Assembly (NCBI GenBank): GCA_964567745.1
Contig: CAZMNY010000018.1
Location: forward strand, 1-64,000
Source: CAZMNY01 sp964567745
Lineage (GTDB): Bacteria > Planctomycetota > Planctomycetia > Pirellulales > Pirellulaceae
Reading direction: 5' to 3'
DNA length: 64,000 bases
Part shown: positions 7,381 to 16,467 of the stretch, piece after piece
Numbering within the stretch: the stretch's first letter is position 1
Layout: every line of letters begins with the position of its first letter
Notes under the pieces: generated by a model
What the model was told of the DNA's origin: nothing
The model's database searches: none
What the model saw: only the letters and a program-made list of their open reading frames with translations
Position numbers and translations under genes: made by a program

Positions 7381-9081
7381 ATGAAACGGACTGACTTGCT
7401 CACGTTTGCGGTGAAGAAAAACTCTGGGCAACAAGTGAAGGCGATTGGGGAATCGATGCACTGGCGAGCCTACCTGCGAATTCAAACTCAAAACCCGCCG
7501 TTCTTGTGGCGGATGGTGATCGGCGTGCTGCTGGCCGGCGTGATGATCTCCTACGCCGTTTCGGGTTTGGGCATTCTTGCCGGCGAGCGGAATGGGGCTC
7601 ACCGTATGTTGCAGGTCATGGTCCAGGGCGGCGAACTGGATACCGCTTGGACCAACTTGATTAAAGACAAGGAACACTTCGAACGGCTGCTAGGTGCGAT
7701 CGCTGAAATCCAGCGAGCGTCTGCGTTGAGCAAGCAACTTGCCGAAGAATCTCCAGCGCAAGTTGGCGATACCAATGGGACGCTCGAGGTCGACCCGCTT
7801 AGAGATCGGCTGGCGGAGTTGTTGACCGACCCGGATCGCAAGGCGATTGCCTTGGCGCTTTGGAAGAGCTGCGGAGACGGACGCCCGAGTTTGGAACTGA
7901 CGGTGATGGCCGAGTTTCCGAAGTCGCCGCGATTCGCAAATCACGCTTTGGGCGAGTTTTGGAAATCGATGAGTCAATGGAAACGGGCGGCTGAATATTT
8001 CGAGCGAGAAGGACGAACGGCGGAAGCGCAAGTGTCTCGCAAATCGGCCGTCAACATGTATCTGGCCAGTCGCGAATACGACTCACTCGAGCGACTCGCC
8101 AAACAAGAGCTGTATCAAGACGCGATCGACGTGAACACTCGATTGAACGTCAAAGTCGCCGAGCGAGATTGGTTGAGCGTCTGGTGGCTGATACCTCTGA
8201 AGGAACTTCATCGATTTCGCCTGGGCCCGACCATGCTGGCGCTCTTCGTTGGACTCTGGTGGTTCCTGTTCGCGCTACACGCTGGACAAGCCGGCTCGTC
8301 ACGCGGCACCAGAATCTGGTTGTGCGCCGTCGCCGTTCCGCTCGGGTTCCTCAGCATCTGGCTGACCGACTTCTTCATCTACTGGCAACGCGAATCGTGG
8401 GGACTCGTAGAACAGTCGGATTTGGCGGGCGGCGTCAAGTACTACGTCGTGGGTGTCGGACTGCGCGAGGAGCTATCGAAAGCGCTGATGACTCTGCCTT
8501 TGATTCCCTTTCTCGCTCGCCGTGGCCGCACGCTCGAGACACTCACCGTCTGCGCATGCGTCGGACTCGGCTTCGCCATCGTGGAAAACCAGGCCTACTA
8601 CGCGATGACGTTCGGATCGTCCGCCATCGGCCGTTTCATCACCGCCAGTTTCTTTCACATGGCGAGCACTGGCGTCATCGGTTTGGCGATCATGCGCGCC
8701 GTTCGCGACGTTGCGAATCGCGGCCCCGAGGCGGCCGCCTGGTTCGTCATCATCGTGCTGGCCCACGGTTTCTACGACGCGTTCATCGCGGTTCCCGCAT
8801 TGGTGGAATACAGCATCGTGGGGCAGATCATCTTAGTGCTGCTGGCGTATCAGTTCTTCCGCGAGTTGCGTGATTCAAGATTGAACCGAGCCGAAACGGT
8901 CAGCCTGACCGCCACTTTTTTGTTCAGTGTATCCATTGTGACGGCGGCAACATTGATCTACGTCAGCGACTCACTCACCTTCAGCGCCGCGATCATGATG
9001 CTCGCTCCCAACATCCTCGGCGCGGCCGTGATGGTCTATGTCTTCCTGCGCGAAATGCCAAACTCTCTCGTCTCGGTCTGA
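7381..9081 (+). CDS. PrsW-family intramembrane metalloprotease with N-terminal helical domain
   Basis: A 566-residue membrane protein. Residues about 40-65 form one TM helix; 70-280 are a soluble helical, TPR-like part (AAEYFEREGRTAEAQVSRKS); from 290 on there are about eight TM helices forming a PrsW/YhfE-type protease domain. Catalytic-motif candidates: REELSKAL with the EE pair near 363, FAIVENQAYY near 400, FFHMASTG with His near 427, and AHGFYDAF with His near 462. PrsW of Bacillus cleaves an anti-sigma factor; a role in regulated proteolysis here is inference. Start taken at ATG 7381; an ATG at 7456 with GGGGA just upstream would remove 25 residues and begin MHWRAYLR. Confidence 0.82.
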   Translation: MKRTDLLTFAVKKNSGQQVKAIGESMHWRAYLRIQTQNPPFLWRMVIGVLLAGVMISYAVSGLGILAGERNGAHRMLQVMVQGGELDTAWTNLIKDKEHFERLLGAIAEIQRASALSKQLAEESPAQVGDTNGTLEVDPLRDRLAELLTDPDRKAIALALWKSCGDGRPSLELTVMAEFPKSPRFANHALGEFWKSMSQWKRAAEYFEREGRTAEAQVSRKSAVNMYLASREYDSLERLAKQELYQDAIDVNTRLNVKVAERDWLSVWWLIPLKELHRFRLGPTMLALFVGLWWFLFALHAGQAGSSRGTRIWLCAVAVPLGFLSIWLTDFFIYWQRESWGLVEQSDLAGGVKYYVVGVGLREELSKALMTLPLIPFLARRGRTLETLTVCACVGLGFAIVENQAYYAMTFGSSAIGRFITASFFHMASTGVIGLAIMRAVRDVANRGPEAAAWFVIIVLAHGFYDAFIAVPALVEYSIVGQIILVLLAYQFFRELRDSRLNRAETVSLTATFLFSVSIVTAATLIYVSDSLTFSAAIMMLAPNILGAAVMVYVFLREMPNSLVSV

Positions 9082-9211
9082 CACGCAGTACGAGCAAGCC
9101 GAGGTCTGCGTTGTGGCGTGGCGAAACGTGGACCTTAGCTAACGACCCGTTTTTTTCGGCGCCAATTGCGAAGGCCAAAACAAGAAACGAGCCCTCTCGT
9201 ACCCATTTATC

Positions 9212-9252
9212 TTGCACTTTGCACTTTGCATTTCTCACTTTACACTTTGCAA
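9212..9252 (-). repeat. Dispersed intergenic repeat, family 1, partial copy B
   Basis: Several TGCACTTTGCACTTT units, the reverse complement of the GTGCAAAGTG blocks of copy A, ending in CACTTTGCAATGG. A GGTGAATCAGGCT segment resembling the second conserved block follows at about 9269-9282. It lies exactly where the N-terminal half of the APH/AAA kinase pseudogene should be. Confidence 0.7.
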
Positions 9253-9342
9253 TGGAACGCTCGTGGAGGTGAATCAGGCTGGAGAGCATCGAGGCCCTCG
9301 GCCGTCACATACTCATCGCGCCGACAAACCGCCCGAGCTCGA

Positions 9343-10247
9343 CGCAAGCGTGAGGGGCGAGTTCGAGAGTGCCATGGCGACATGCACTTGGGCAACATGA
9401 TCCTGGAAGGCGATGGCGTCACGATCTTCGATTGCATCGAATTCAATCGTGAATTTCGTTGGATCGATGTAATGAACGAGGTGGCGTTCTGCACGATGGA
9501 TTTGGAGGACCGAGGGAGGCCGGACTGCGCGAACCGGTTTATCAACGCGTACCTTCAATACACCGGCGACTACGACGGGCTGGCCGTGTTGCGATTCTAC
9601 TCGGCGTACCGAGCGATGGTGCGAGCCAAGATCGCCCAGATTCGAATCCGTCAGGAACAGCTGAGCCGCGAGGTCGAACCCGAACTCTATGACGAGCTTT
9701 ACGCCTACCTCGATTCGACTCAACGATACATCAACCCGCCAAGCCCGAATTTGCTTATTACCCATGGCTTGTCCAGCAGCGGCAAGACCGTTGGCACTCA
9801 GTCGCTCGTCGAGTCGACTGGCGCGGTTCGAATTCGGTCTGATGTGGAACGAAAACGGTTGGTTGGATGCGACGCGCAGTCCAATAGCCATTCCGAGGTA
9901 GGCGGCGGACTCTAGCCGATTCCATCACAGGTCGGACGTACGATCGATTGGCGTCCATGGCGGAGAGCATTCTTCGATCGAATTATTCCGTGATCGTCGA
10001 CGCCACGTTCCTCGACCGCCAACGTCGTCAACAAATGCATGAGCTCGCCAAGCGAATGGGCGTTCCGTTTCGCATCCTCCGCTTCTCGGCGCCGGAAGAG
10101 ACGTTGCGCGAACGCGTCGCGAACCGAGCGGCCGATGGACGAGATGCGTCGGAGGCAACGGTTGAAGTGCTGACGCAACAGCTGGCCGAGCAGGAACCGT
10201 TGAGTGAAGAAGAGCTTCAATACGCGGACGACATGAACATCCGCTGA
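9343..10247 (+). pseudogene. Decayed APH-like phosphotransferase/P-loop kinase fusion
   Basis: Remnant of the two-domain proteins that join an aminoglycoside-phosphotransferase-like kinase to a P-loop ATPase. Recognisable homology begins abruptly at about 9343 (REGRVRECHGDMHLGNM, the catalytic HGD loop), so the N-terminal half is missing and the preceding bases are repeat DNA. The kinase C-lobe, ITHGLSSSGKT (Walker A) and VRIRSDVERKRL follow in one frame to a TAG at 9913-9915. The continuation (ADSITGRTYDRLASM, SVIVDATFLDR, and on to the stop at 10247) is in the next frame. A single missing base at about 9912-9915 would restore GL-Y-ADSITGRTYDRL exactly. A truncated and frameshifted gene; the frameshift alone could be a sequencing error. 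Confidence 0.85.
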
Positions 10248-10445
10248 TTGGGGCCGATCCATCGGAGATCACCTCTGGTCGTGGGGGATTCGCCTCGCAG
10301 GTCGTAGCTTCGACGATGCCGGAGATCTATGATGGATGGCCTGTGAAGCACCGTGCGAAGTCTGGCTGGGCAATTCATCCTTGGTCGGATCTTCGGATGA
10401 TTAGATAGCGACCAACCATTGAACAATTGGAACCGAGGCCAACTG

Positions 10446-11930
10446 ATGAATTCGAACAATATGGAATCGAAAGACGACAAAGTGGACGTCGACCGTCGCA
10501 GCTTTCTCAAGACGTCGGGAGCAACCGCGATTGCCGGCAGCGGCATTGTCGCAGCAGGCGCGAAAACGGTTTCGGCGGCTGGATCAAACGAACGGCTTCG
10601 CATCGGTTTTATTGGTCCGGGCGGCCGCGGGTTTGGTGCCCACGTCAAGTCGCTGGCGAAGCTTCGAAACGACGGCGCCAAGATCGATCTGGTCGCGCTG
10701 GCTGAGGTCTATTCGGTGCAGCGAGACAAGGTCGCCAAGTACATCCGCAAGGAGAACGGCAACCAACCGAAGCAGTACGAAGACTATCGCGAGATGATCG
10801 AGAAGGAAGATCTCGATGCAGTCGCAATTGGAACGCCGGACCACTGGCACGCCAAGCAGGCCATCGATGCGATGCAAGCCGGTCTGCATGTCTACTGCGA
10901 AAAGCCGATGACCAAGACGCCGGAAGAGGCGCTTGCGGTTGTCGACGCTTGGGAGAAGTCGGGCAAGGTGATGCAGGTCGGCGTTCAGTCGACGAGCCAA
11001 GGCGTTTGGGATCTCGCCCGCGAGAAGATCGAAAAGGGCGTGCTTGGCAAAGTGTTGATGTTTCAGACGGAGTATTTTCGCAATTCGTATTGGGGCCAAT
11101 GGCGCAACTACAAACTGACCGAAGAGATGACTCCCAAATCAATCAACTGGGATCTTTGGCTGGGCAAGGAGGAAGGTCTGGCGCCCGATCTTCCATTCGA
11201 TCGCGAAGTCTACAAACAGTGGCGACGGTTTTGGCCGTTCGGCGCGGGGATGTACACCGACCTGTTCGTCCATCGCGTGACGGCGATGCTCAAAGCGACC
11301 GGTTTGACCTACCCCGGGCGCGTTGTCGGAGCGGGGGGGATATTTCTTGAGTATGACGGGCGCGACGTGCCGGATGTGGCCACCGTGGCGATCGACTATC
11401 CGGAGGGAGTGCAGGGCGTCGTCAGCTCGACGATGTGCAACGCCGAGACGAGAATTCGCCAGTGCATTCGCGGGCATTTCGGTTCGTTCGTGTTTGGCGG
11501 AGATTCGTTCGAATTCGTTCCGGAACGGCCGCAAGTTACAAAGAACAGTAAGCTCGCCAGCGAGACGTTTAAGGCCGAGAGTCCGGGCGACTTGAACTAT
11601 GCCCACTTTAAGAACTGGGTCGAAGCGATGCATACGAACAAGCAGTCCGCCTGCCACAATCCGCCCGACCTTGGCGCCGCGGCCGTCATTGCGGTGACCC
11701 TTGGTGCCAAAAGTTATCGCGAGGGCAAAGCGTTTATGTTCGACCGCTCAACAGGAGTGCGAGAGGCGGATGCCAGTTGGGCTCAGGGCTGGGAGGAGAT
11801 GTCGCGCGAGGGTGCCAAGCCAAAACATGTGCCCGGCTGGAAAGGCGGCGACTACGGCAGCAAGCTCGAACAGCCGCCCTGGATGAGTCTCGCCGGACCC
11901 TGGATCGACGGCAAACCGCCAAAATCATAA
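10446..11930 (+). CDS. Gfo/Idh/MocA-family NAD(P)-dependent oxidoreductase with TAT signal
   Basis: About 494 residues. An N-terminal twin-arginine leader (VDRRSFLKTSG, then an Ala/Gly-rich hydrophobic core) predicts export in folded, cofactor-loaded form. The Rossmann fold starts at about residue 48 with LRIGFIGPGGRGFG; YEDYREMIEKEDLDAVAIGTPDHWH and the family hallmark CEKPMTK (about residue 155) follow. The C-terminal part is the alpha/beta substrate domain. Families of this type act on sugars or inositols; the substrate is not readable. Start chosen at ATG 10446 because of GAGG seven bases upstream. The downstream sulfatase gene on the same strand suggests joint sulfated-polysaccharide catabolism, which is inference from the planctomycete context. 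Confidence 0.9.
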   Translation: MNSNNMESKDDKVDVDRRSFLKTSGATAIAGSGIVAAGAKTVSAAGSNERLRIGFIGPGGRGFGAHVKSLAKLRNDGAKIDLVALAEVYSVQRDKVAKYIRKENGNQPKQYEDYREMIEKEDLDAVAIGTPDHWHAKQAIDAMQAGLHVYCEKPMTKTPEEALAVVDAWEKSGKVMQVGVQSTSQGVWDLAREKIEKGVLGKVLMFQTEYFRNSYWGQWRNYKLTEEMTPKSINWDLWLGKEEGLAPDLPFDREVYKQWRRFWPFGAGMYTDLFVHRVTAMLKATGLTYPGRVVGAGGIFLEYDGRDVPDVATVAIDYPEGVQGVVSSTMCNAETRIRQCIRGHFGSFVFGGDSFEFVPERPQVTKNSKLASETFKAESPGDLNYAHFKNWVEAMHTNKQSACHNPPDLGAAAVIAVTLGAKSYREGKAFMFDRSTGVREADASWAQGWEEMSREGAKPKHVPGWKGGDYGSKLEQPPWMSLAGPWIDGKPPKS

Positions 11931-12089
11931 CAACCCGACCTGTCAGCGAGGGCTCGAATGCCAGACGCGTCAGCGACGGTTCAACATCCACCACCCAACA
12001 CGTCAACAACACACACGTCAGCCCCGATCCACATCGTCGTCCGCCGTGGCCAACACCTCATCGAGAAATCGCCAACTGCGAGAAACACC

Positions 12090-13592
12090 ATGAAGCCGTC
12101 GTCGAATCGAATCCAATCTCAAACCAAAGCGCCGTGCAAGCAACGTCGCATACGTCCTGCGGCGATTATTGTTTCCGCCGCAGTGCTGTTCACAATGCAA
12201 CTCAGTTTGCCTCAAACCGTGTTCGCAGGCGCAGCGGGTCGTCCCAACATCGTGCTCGTAATGGCCGACGATCAAGGTTGGGGAGACATGGCGTACAACG
12301 GGCACCCCGACTTGAAGACACCGAACTTTGACGAGGCGTCGCGGACGGGGTTGCGGTTCGACCGATTCTACGCCGCGGCTCCAGTCTGCTCGCCGACTCG
12401 AGCGAGCGTGATGACGGGACGTCATCCCAATCGAATGGGCGTATTCAAATGGGGTTACCCCATGCGACCTCAAGAAGTCACATTGGCGGAGGCGCTCAAG
12501 TCGGTTGGTTATTCGACGGCCCATTTTGGTAAATGGCATCTCGGTTCGGTCCGCAATGACAGTCCCGCCAACCCGGGCCGCAACGGATTTGACGAGTGGC
12601 TCAGCGCGCCCAACTTCTACGACAACGACGCTGTGTTGAGCGACAAAGGGAAGGCTGTGCAGACGAAGGGGGAGAGTTCGATCGTTGCGGCGGACGCGGC
12701 GATCGAGTGGATGAAGTCGGTCAAGGATAAGAAGAATCCCTTCTTGGCCGTCGTCTGGTTCGGCTCACCCCACAGTCCTCATCGAGCTGTCGAGCAAGAC
12801 CGGAAGCTTTATGAGAAGCATGCGTCAAGGTTGCAACATTTCTATGGCGAAATCACAGGGATGGATCGCGCGTTCGGCAAGATCCGCGATTCGCTTGGCG
12901 AGATGGGAGTTCGCGAGAACACGATACTTTGGTACTGCAGTGACAACGGCGCGCTGCCTCGAGTTGGCTCGAGCGGCGGACACCGAGGCGCCAAGGGCAA
13001 GGTCTATGAGGGAGGTCTGCTTGTTCCAGCGATCCTCGAATGGCCCGCCAAGATCAAGGCTCCTCGCAAGACATCGATGCGCTGCAACACCTGCGACATT
13101 TATCCGACTGTGCTGCAAATCGCGGGCGTCACTGTCGAGAACCAACCGGTTGTGGACGGAGTCAGTTTGAGTGGAGTGATCGAGTCGGAGCAGACCAAGC
13201 GCAGCAAGCCGATGGGTTTCTGGGATTTTAGCGCGAAGGGAATCAGCACTCCATCGGCAAAATGGATGGGTGACTTGCTCAAGGCCCAGCAGGATGGCGG
13301 CGACTTGGCCGCTCATCCCTCCAGCCTGGCCGCGGCGAAACTGCCGGCGCCAGCCTACCCGCTCGACTCATTTCCCGGTCATTCGGCTTGGGTCGACGGC
13401 GATTGGAAACTGCACCGAATCGAGGGCAAGAACAAGCGAGTTCAATGGGAGCTCTACAACTTGGCCGAGGATGCTAAGGAAACGAAAGATTGGAGCGTAG
13501 ACGAGGCGGAGCGGCGTCAAGAAATGGCGGGCAAGTTGAACAAATGGCTTGTTTCCGTCGTACATAGCCTCAACGGCCGGGACTACAAATAG
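12090..13592 (+). CDS. Secreted type I sulfatase (arylsulfatase-like)
   Basis: About 500 residues. An N-terminal basic stretch and hydrophobic segment (AAIIVSAAVLFTMQLSL) ending near VFAGAAG make a signal peptide. Then RPNIVLVMADDQGWGD (metal-binding DD), and C100 in CSPTRAS, the C-x-P-x-R sequence converted to formylglycine by a maturation enzyme, followed by TGRHPNRMG. HFGKWHLG, SPHSPH and YCSDNGALP carry the remaining metal and substrate ligands. Hydrolyses a sulfate ester, probably of a marine or plant polysaccharide; substrate unknown. The start is ATG 12090, since the upstream open frame is Thr/His-rich with no signal features. It follows the oxidoreductase gene by 159 bases. Confidence 0.92.
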   Translation: MKPSSNRIQSQTKAPCKQRRIRPAAIIVSAAVLFTMQLSLPQTVFAGAAGRPNIVLVMADDQGWGDMAYNGHPDLKTPNFDEASRTGLRFDRFYAAAPVCSPTRASVMTGRHPNRMGVFKWGYPMRPQEVTLAEALKSVGYSTAHFGKWHLGSVRNDSPANPGRNGFDEWLSAPNFYDNDAVLSDKGKAVQTKGESSIVAADAAIEWMKSVKDKKNPFLAVVWFGSPHSPHRAVEQDRKLYEKHASRLQHFYGEITGMDRAFGKIRDSLGEMGVRENTILWYCSDNGALPRVGSSGGHRGAKGKVYEGGLLVPAILEWPAKIKAPRKTSMRCNTCDIYPTVLQIAGVTVENQPVVDGVSLSGVIESEQTKRSKPMGFWDFSAKGISTPSAKWMGDLLKAQQDGGDLAAHPSSLAAAKLPAPAYPLDSFPGHSAWVDGDWKLHRIEGKNKRVQWELYNLAEDAKETKDWSVDEAERRQEMAGKLNKWLVSVVHSLNGRDYK

Positions 13593-13737
13593 CCAAGCAA
13601 TTCTTGCTCAAGATTGAGCCAAAGATCGTCGTGAATAATTCCAACGAGTGTAGTAGACTTGAAAACATGCGTTTGATCTGAGGATTCAGTCGAGTCCCGC
13701 CGTCGGTGCAGGGAGTTGGAAATGCTGGGAGTTTGAA

Positions 13738-16203
13738 ATGCAGGGTCCGTTTGCCAAGGTGATCGCGTTTGTTCTAGTTGCCGCCGTCGCTGGCGGTGTC
13801 GGCTACTACGCGTTCAATCGGCAAATCGACACAAGCAACTCAGACGATACCGTCGGCAAGGGCGATGGCCCGGACAGCGGGCCGGAAGACGATCGCCCCA
13901 AACTCTCGAAGCCTCAACGCGAATACATCGCCAAGGCGGAGTTCTACGCGTTTCAGATTCTTTACAAGGCCGGCCCTCAGTTCAAGGGCGCGGTCGTCAA
14001 CAAGGACAGGGCTGCCTTGAGGCAGTTTTTCTCGGACGGATTTCAGGGCAAGGTGTTTTCTACGCCGTTGAAGAAGCCGGCCGAAGATAGCTTTGTCGCT
14101 TTCGACTCCATCGATGAGGGCACGGCGGAGCGAGTCGACGTTGACGCGGACGAGTTTACCGCGTGGCTGCTCGAGAAAGTCTCGCTGTTCAGCACGACTC
14201 CCCAAGTCAAACTTCAGCTTATCCGACTCTCTCCCATCGACGAAAATGAGCTCGAGAAAGCCTGGAAAGGCACGTTCGCCTTGACGTTGACTGGCGAAAC
14301 GGGCGACAGCAAGGATCTAGGCAAAGCGCCCGAGTCGTCCATCGATGAACTATTCCCTCCACAATATCAACTCGGCGCCGGCCGGCCGCTCGAAATCTCC
14401 ATGAACGGGTATTTTGAAGTTCGAAAATTTCCCGAGGACATCAAGCAGGGTGGTTGGATTTCCAGGTGGGATATTGAGCGAGTTTCCTCAGCCGAATGCG
14501 CGCGGCAAACGTTTCTTGATGTGACGGCGGAATCTGGCGTGAACACGGAGGAGATGTACGACAACTGGAAGGAAAAACGATCCAATTTTGTTCCGGTTAC
14601 GGGCGGCGTCTTCTGTACGGATTACAACACGGACGGGCTAACCGATATTTTGATTTTGGATCACAAACTGCTGCGGCTCTATGAAGGCCTTGGCAATTTC
14701 CAGTTCAAAGATGTGACAGCCGAAGTCGGGCTGCCACCGAGCAAAGGCGAAAAGTCGGCGGGATTCGCGGACGTCGATAACGATGGCGACCAAGATCTGT
14801 TCGTCGCAGGAAGAATATTTGAGAACCGCAATGCGTATTTCATGGACCGCGGTCCGAGCATCGATCTCAACGCGGCGCTCGCGTTTGCCGATTTCGATCG
14901 CGACGGACTGATCGACGTCTACGGTTCATTCGACGCTCCGCCTCCGAGCCCTGGCAAAAAGGACGAACGCGTCTCCTGGATCGATGACCAGAGCGGTAGG
15001 TCCAACCAGCTATGGCGCAACAAAGGCAACTTCCGGTTCGAAGATGTAACCGAGAAGGCGAACGCGAGCGGCGGAAAGCGATCGACCTTCACGTCCGTCT
15101 GGCTCGATGTCGACAACGATCTCTGGCCCGACATTTACGCCATCAACGAGCTCGGTGGCAACGTGCTGTTGCACAATCAGAAGGACGGCACGTTCGCTTC
15201 AGTGCAGGCCGGGCCTGTTCACGACGGATTTGCGATGGGAGTCGATTGCGGCGACGTCAACAATGACGGCCGAGTGGACATTTACGTCGGCAACATGAAA
15301 TCAAAAATGGGGCAGCGGATCGTCGGAAACGTACCCGACGGCGTTTATACTCCCGAAACAATGTCGCAGCTACACCGCTGGGTCGACGGAAATATTTTGC
15401 TTGCCAATAACGGCGAGTTGAAGTTTAGCGAGCAGAGTAGCGGCATCAGCGGCGGCGGCTGGACATACGGCACTTCGCTCTTCGATATGAACGGCGACGG
15501 TTGGCTCGATATCTATTCCACTTGCGGTTTCGCCAGCTTTCATCGCGGCGAACCGGACGGCTGAAGTTGCATCTGGCAGGTTGCCGTGTCGCAACCGTTC
15601 AATCGAAACAGCAACCTTGAAGCGGCCGGCCCGTTGGATGAAGAATCCGGGCAGTTCTGGGTCGGCAACCCTTGGGCCATCGTTGACGACGATCACAACT
15701 TGAGCGCCTTTGAACGAAACGCTGCCTACCTGAATAAGGGCGGCAAGGGATTTGGCAACGTCTCATTTCTTAGCGGCACGGACTGCGATGGCGACAGCCG
15801 CTGCGTCGTTCCCGTCGATCTCAATGGCGACGGCATGCTCGATCTGATCGTCCGCCAATCCGGAGGCGGCGCTATACGGATTTTCGCCAATCAATTCCCA
15901 AAGAAACACTGGCTGCGAGTTTCTTTGCAAGGTGTGAAGAGTAACAGACAAGGCATCGGTGCTCGAATCGTCGTTGAGACGAAACAACTAACACAGACGC
16001 GCGAGCTGCACCCTTCGAATACCTTCTCTTCGCAAAAGCCCGACGATGTCTATTTCGGTCTTGGCGACAACGCGGAGATCAAAAGCATCACGATTCACTG
16101 GCCGTCCGGCGAAGTGCAAACGGTCGATGGCGTTGCCGTCGATCAGCATGTCCGAGTGACCGAAGGGGTCGATACGCCGGAAGTCGTGAGCCCAAAAAAG
16201 TAG
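13738..16203 (+). CDS. FG-GAP/UnbV (ASPIC) protein with an in-frame TGA, candidate selenoprotein
   Basis: One continuous frame of 822 codons containing a single TGA at 15562-15564 (codon 609). Before it: an N-terminal TM/signal anchor (residues 6-25), a linker of Asp/Gly/Pro, then from about residue 280 a beta-propeller of FG-GAP units with calcium-type loops (DYNTDGLTDI, DVDNDGDQDL, DFDRDGLIDV, DVNNDGRVDI, DMNGDGWLDI). After it: SCIWQVAVSQPF, a further DLNGDGMLDL unit and the ASPIC/UnbV domain (GIGARIVVETKQ to the C-terminus). Composition and domain logic continue across the TGA, and a hairpin (15579-15596) follows 14 bases later. Either a selenocysteine protein (U-S-C) or a nonsense pseudogene; I favour the former. 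Surface or periplasmic. GGGAG lies 7 bases before the ATG. Confidence 0.8.
15579..15596 (+). promoter_or_regulatory. SECIS-like hairpin downstream of in-frame TGA
   Basis: GGTTGC (15579-15584) pairs perfectly with GCAACC (15591-15596), enclosing the six-base loop CGTGTC. The loop starts 20 bases after the TGA at 15562-15564 and has G at its second position. Bacterial SECIS elements are short hairpins just inside the coding region with a G in the first loop positions, recognised by SelB. The GGTTGC stem resembles that of the E. coli fdhF element. Folding was done by eye. Confidence 0.6.
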
Positions 16204-16302
16204 TCTGTGCAGCGAGCGCCGAAGGGCAATTTTGCACTTATCGCCGGCGCTTCACCTAACGAGCAAGCAAGCGGCCTGTTGACTTAATCGCTGTGCAACG
16301 AC

Positions 16303-16342
16303 AAGCCGCCTCTCCGCCGACGCGTGAGGGTCGGAGAGGCCG
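16303..16342 (+). repeat. Dispersed palindromic repeat, family 2, copy 1
   Basis: AAGCCGCCTCTCCGCCGACG followed by CGTGAGGGTCGGAGAGGCCG: imperfect palindrome (GCCTCTCCG... with ...CGGAGAGGC). A closely similar block is at 24342-24384 and a divergent one at 42771-42808. Lies in the 264-base gap between two convergent genes. Confidence 0.7.
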
Positions 16343-16381
16343 CAGCGCGCAGGTGCTACCTTGCAAGGAGGCTCCACTGCG

Positions 16382-16407
16382 GCTGGAAGCCTGGAAGCCT
16401 GGAAGCC
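16382..16407 (+). repeat. Short tandem octamer repeat
   Basis: The unit CTGGAAGC occurs three times in direct succession (GCTGGAAG-CCTGGAAG-CCTGGAAG-CC). It is in the intergenic gap between the UnbV gene and the cyanophycinase-like gene, outside any gene I believe. A simple slippage tract. Confidence 0.75.
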
Positions 16408-16467
16408 ACAGCCACGAGTGTCGGCACCTACAGGGCGACCAACACCACAAGCCGACGATTGGTGAGC

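Noticed and set aside
9913..9915. TAG in the APH/AAA kinase as readthrough codon
   Set aside because: The continuing homology is in a different frame, so it is a frameshift, not recoding.
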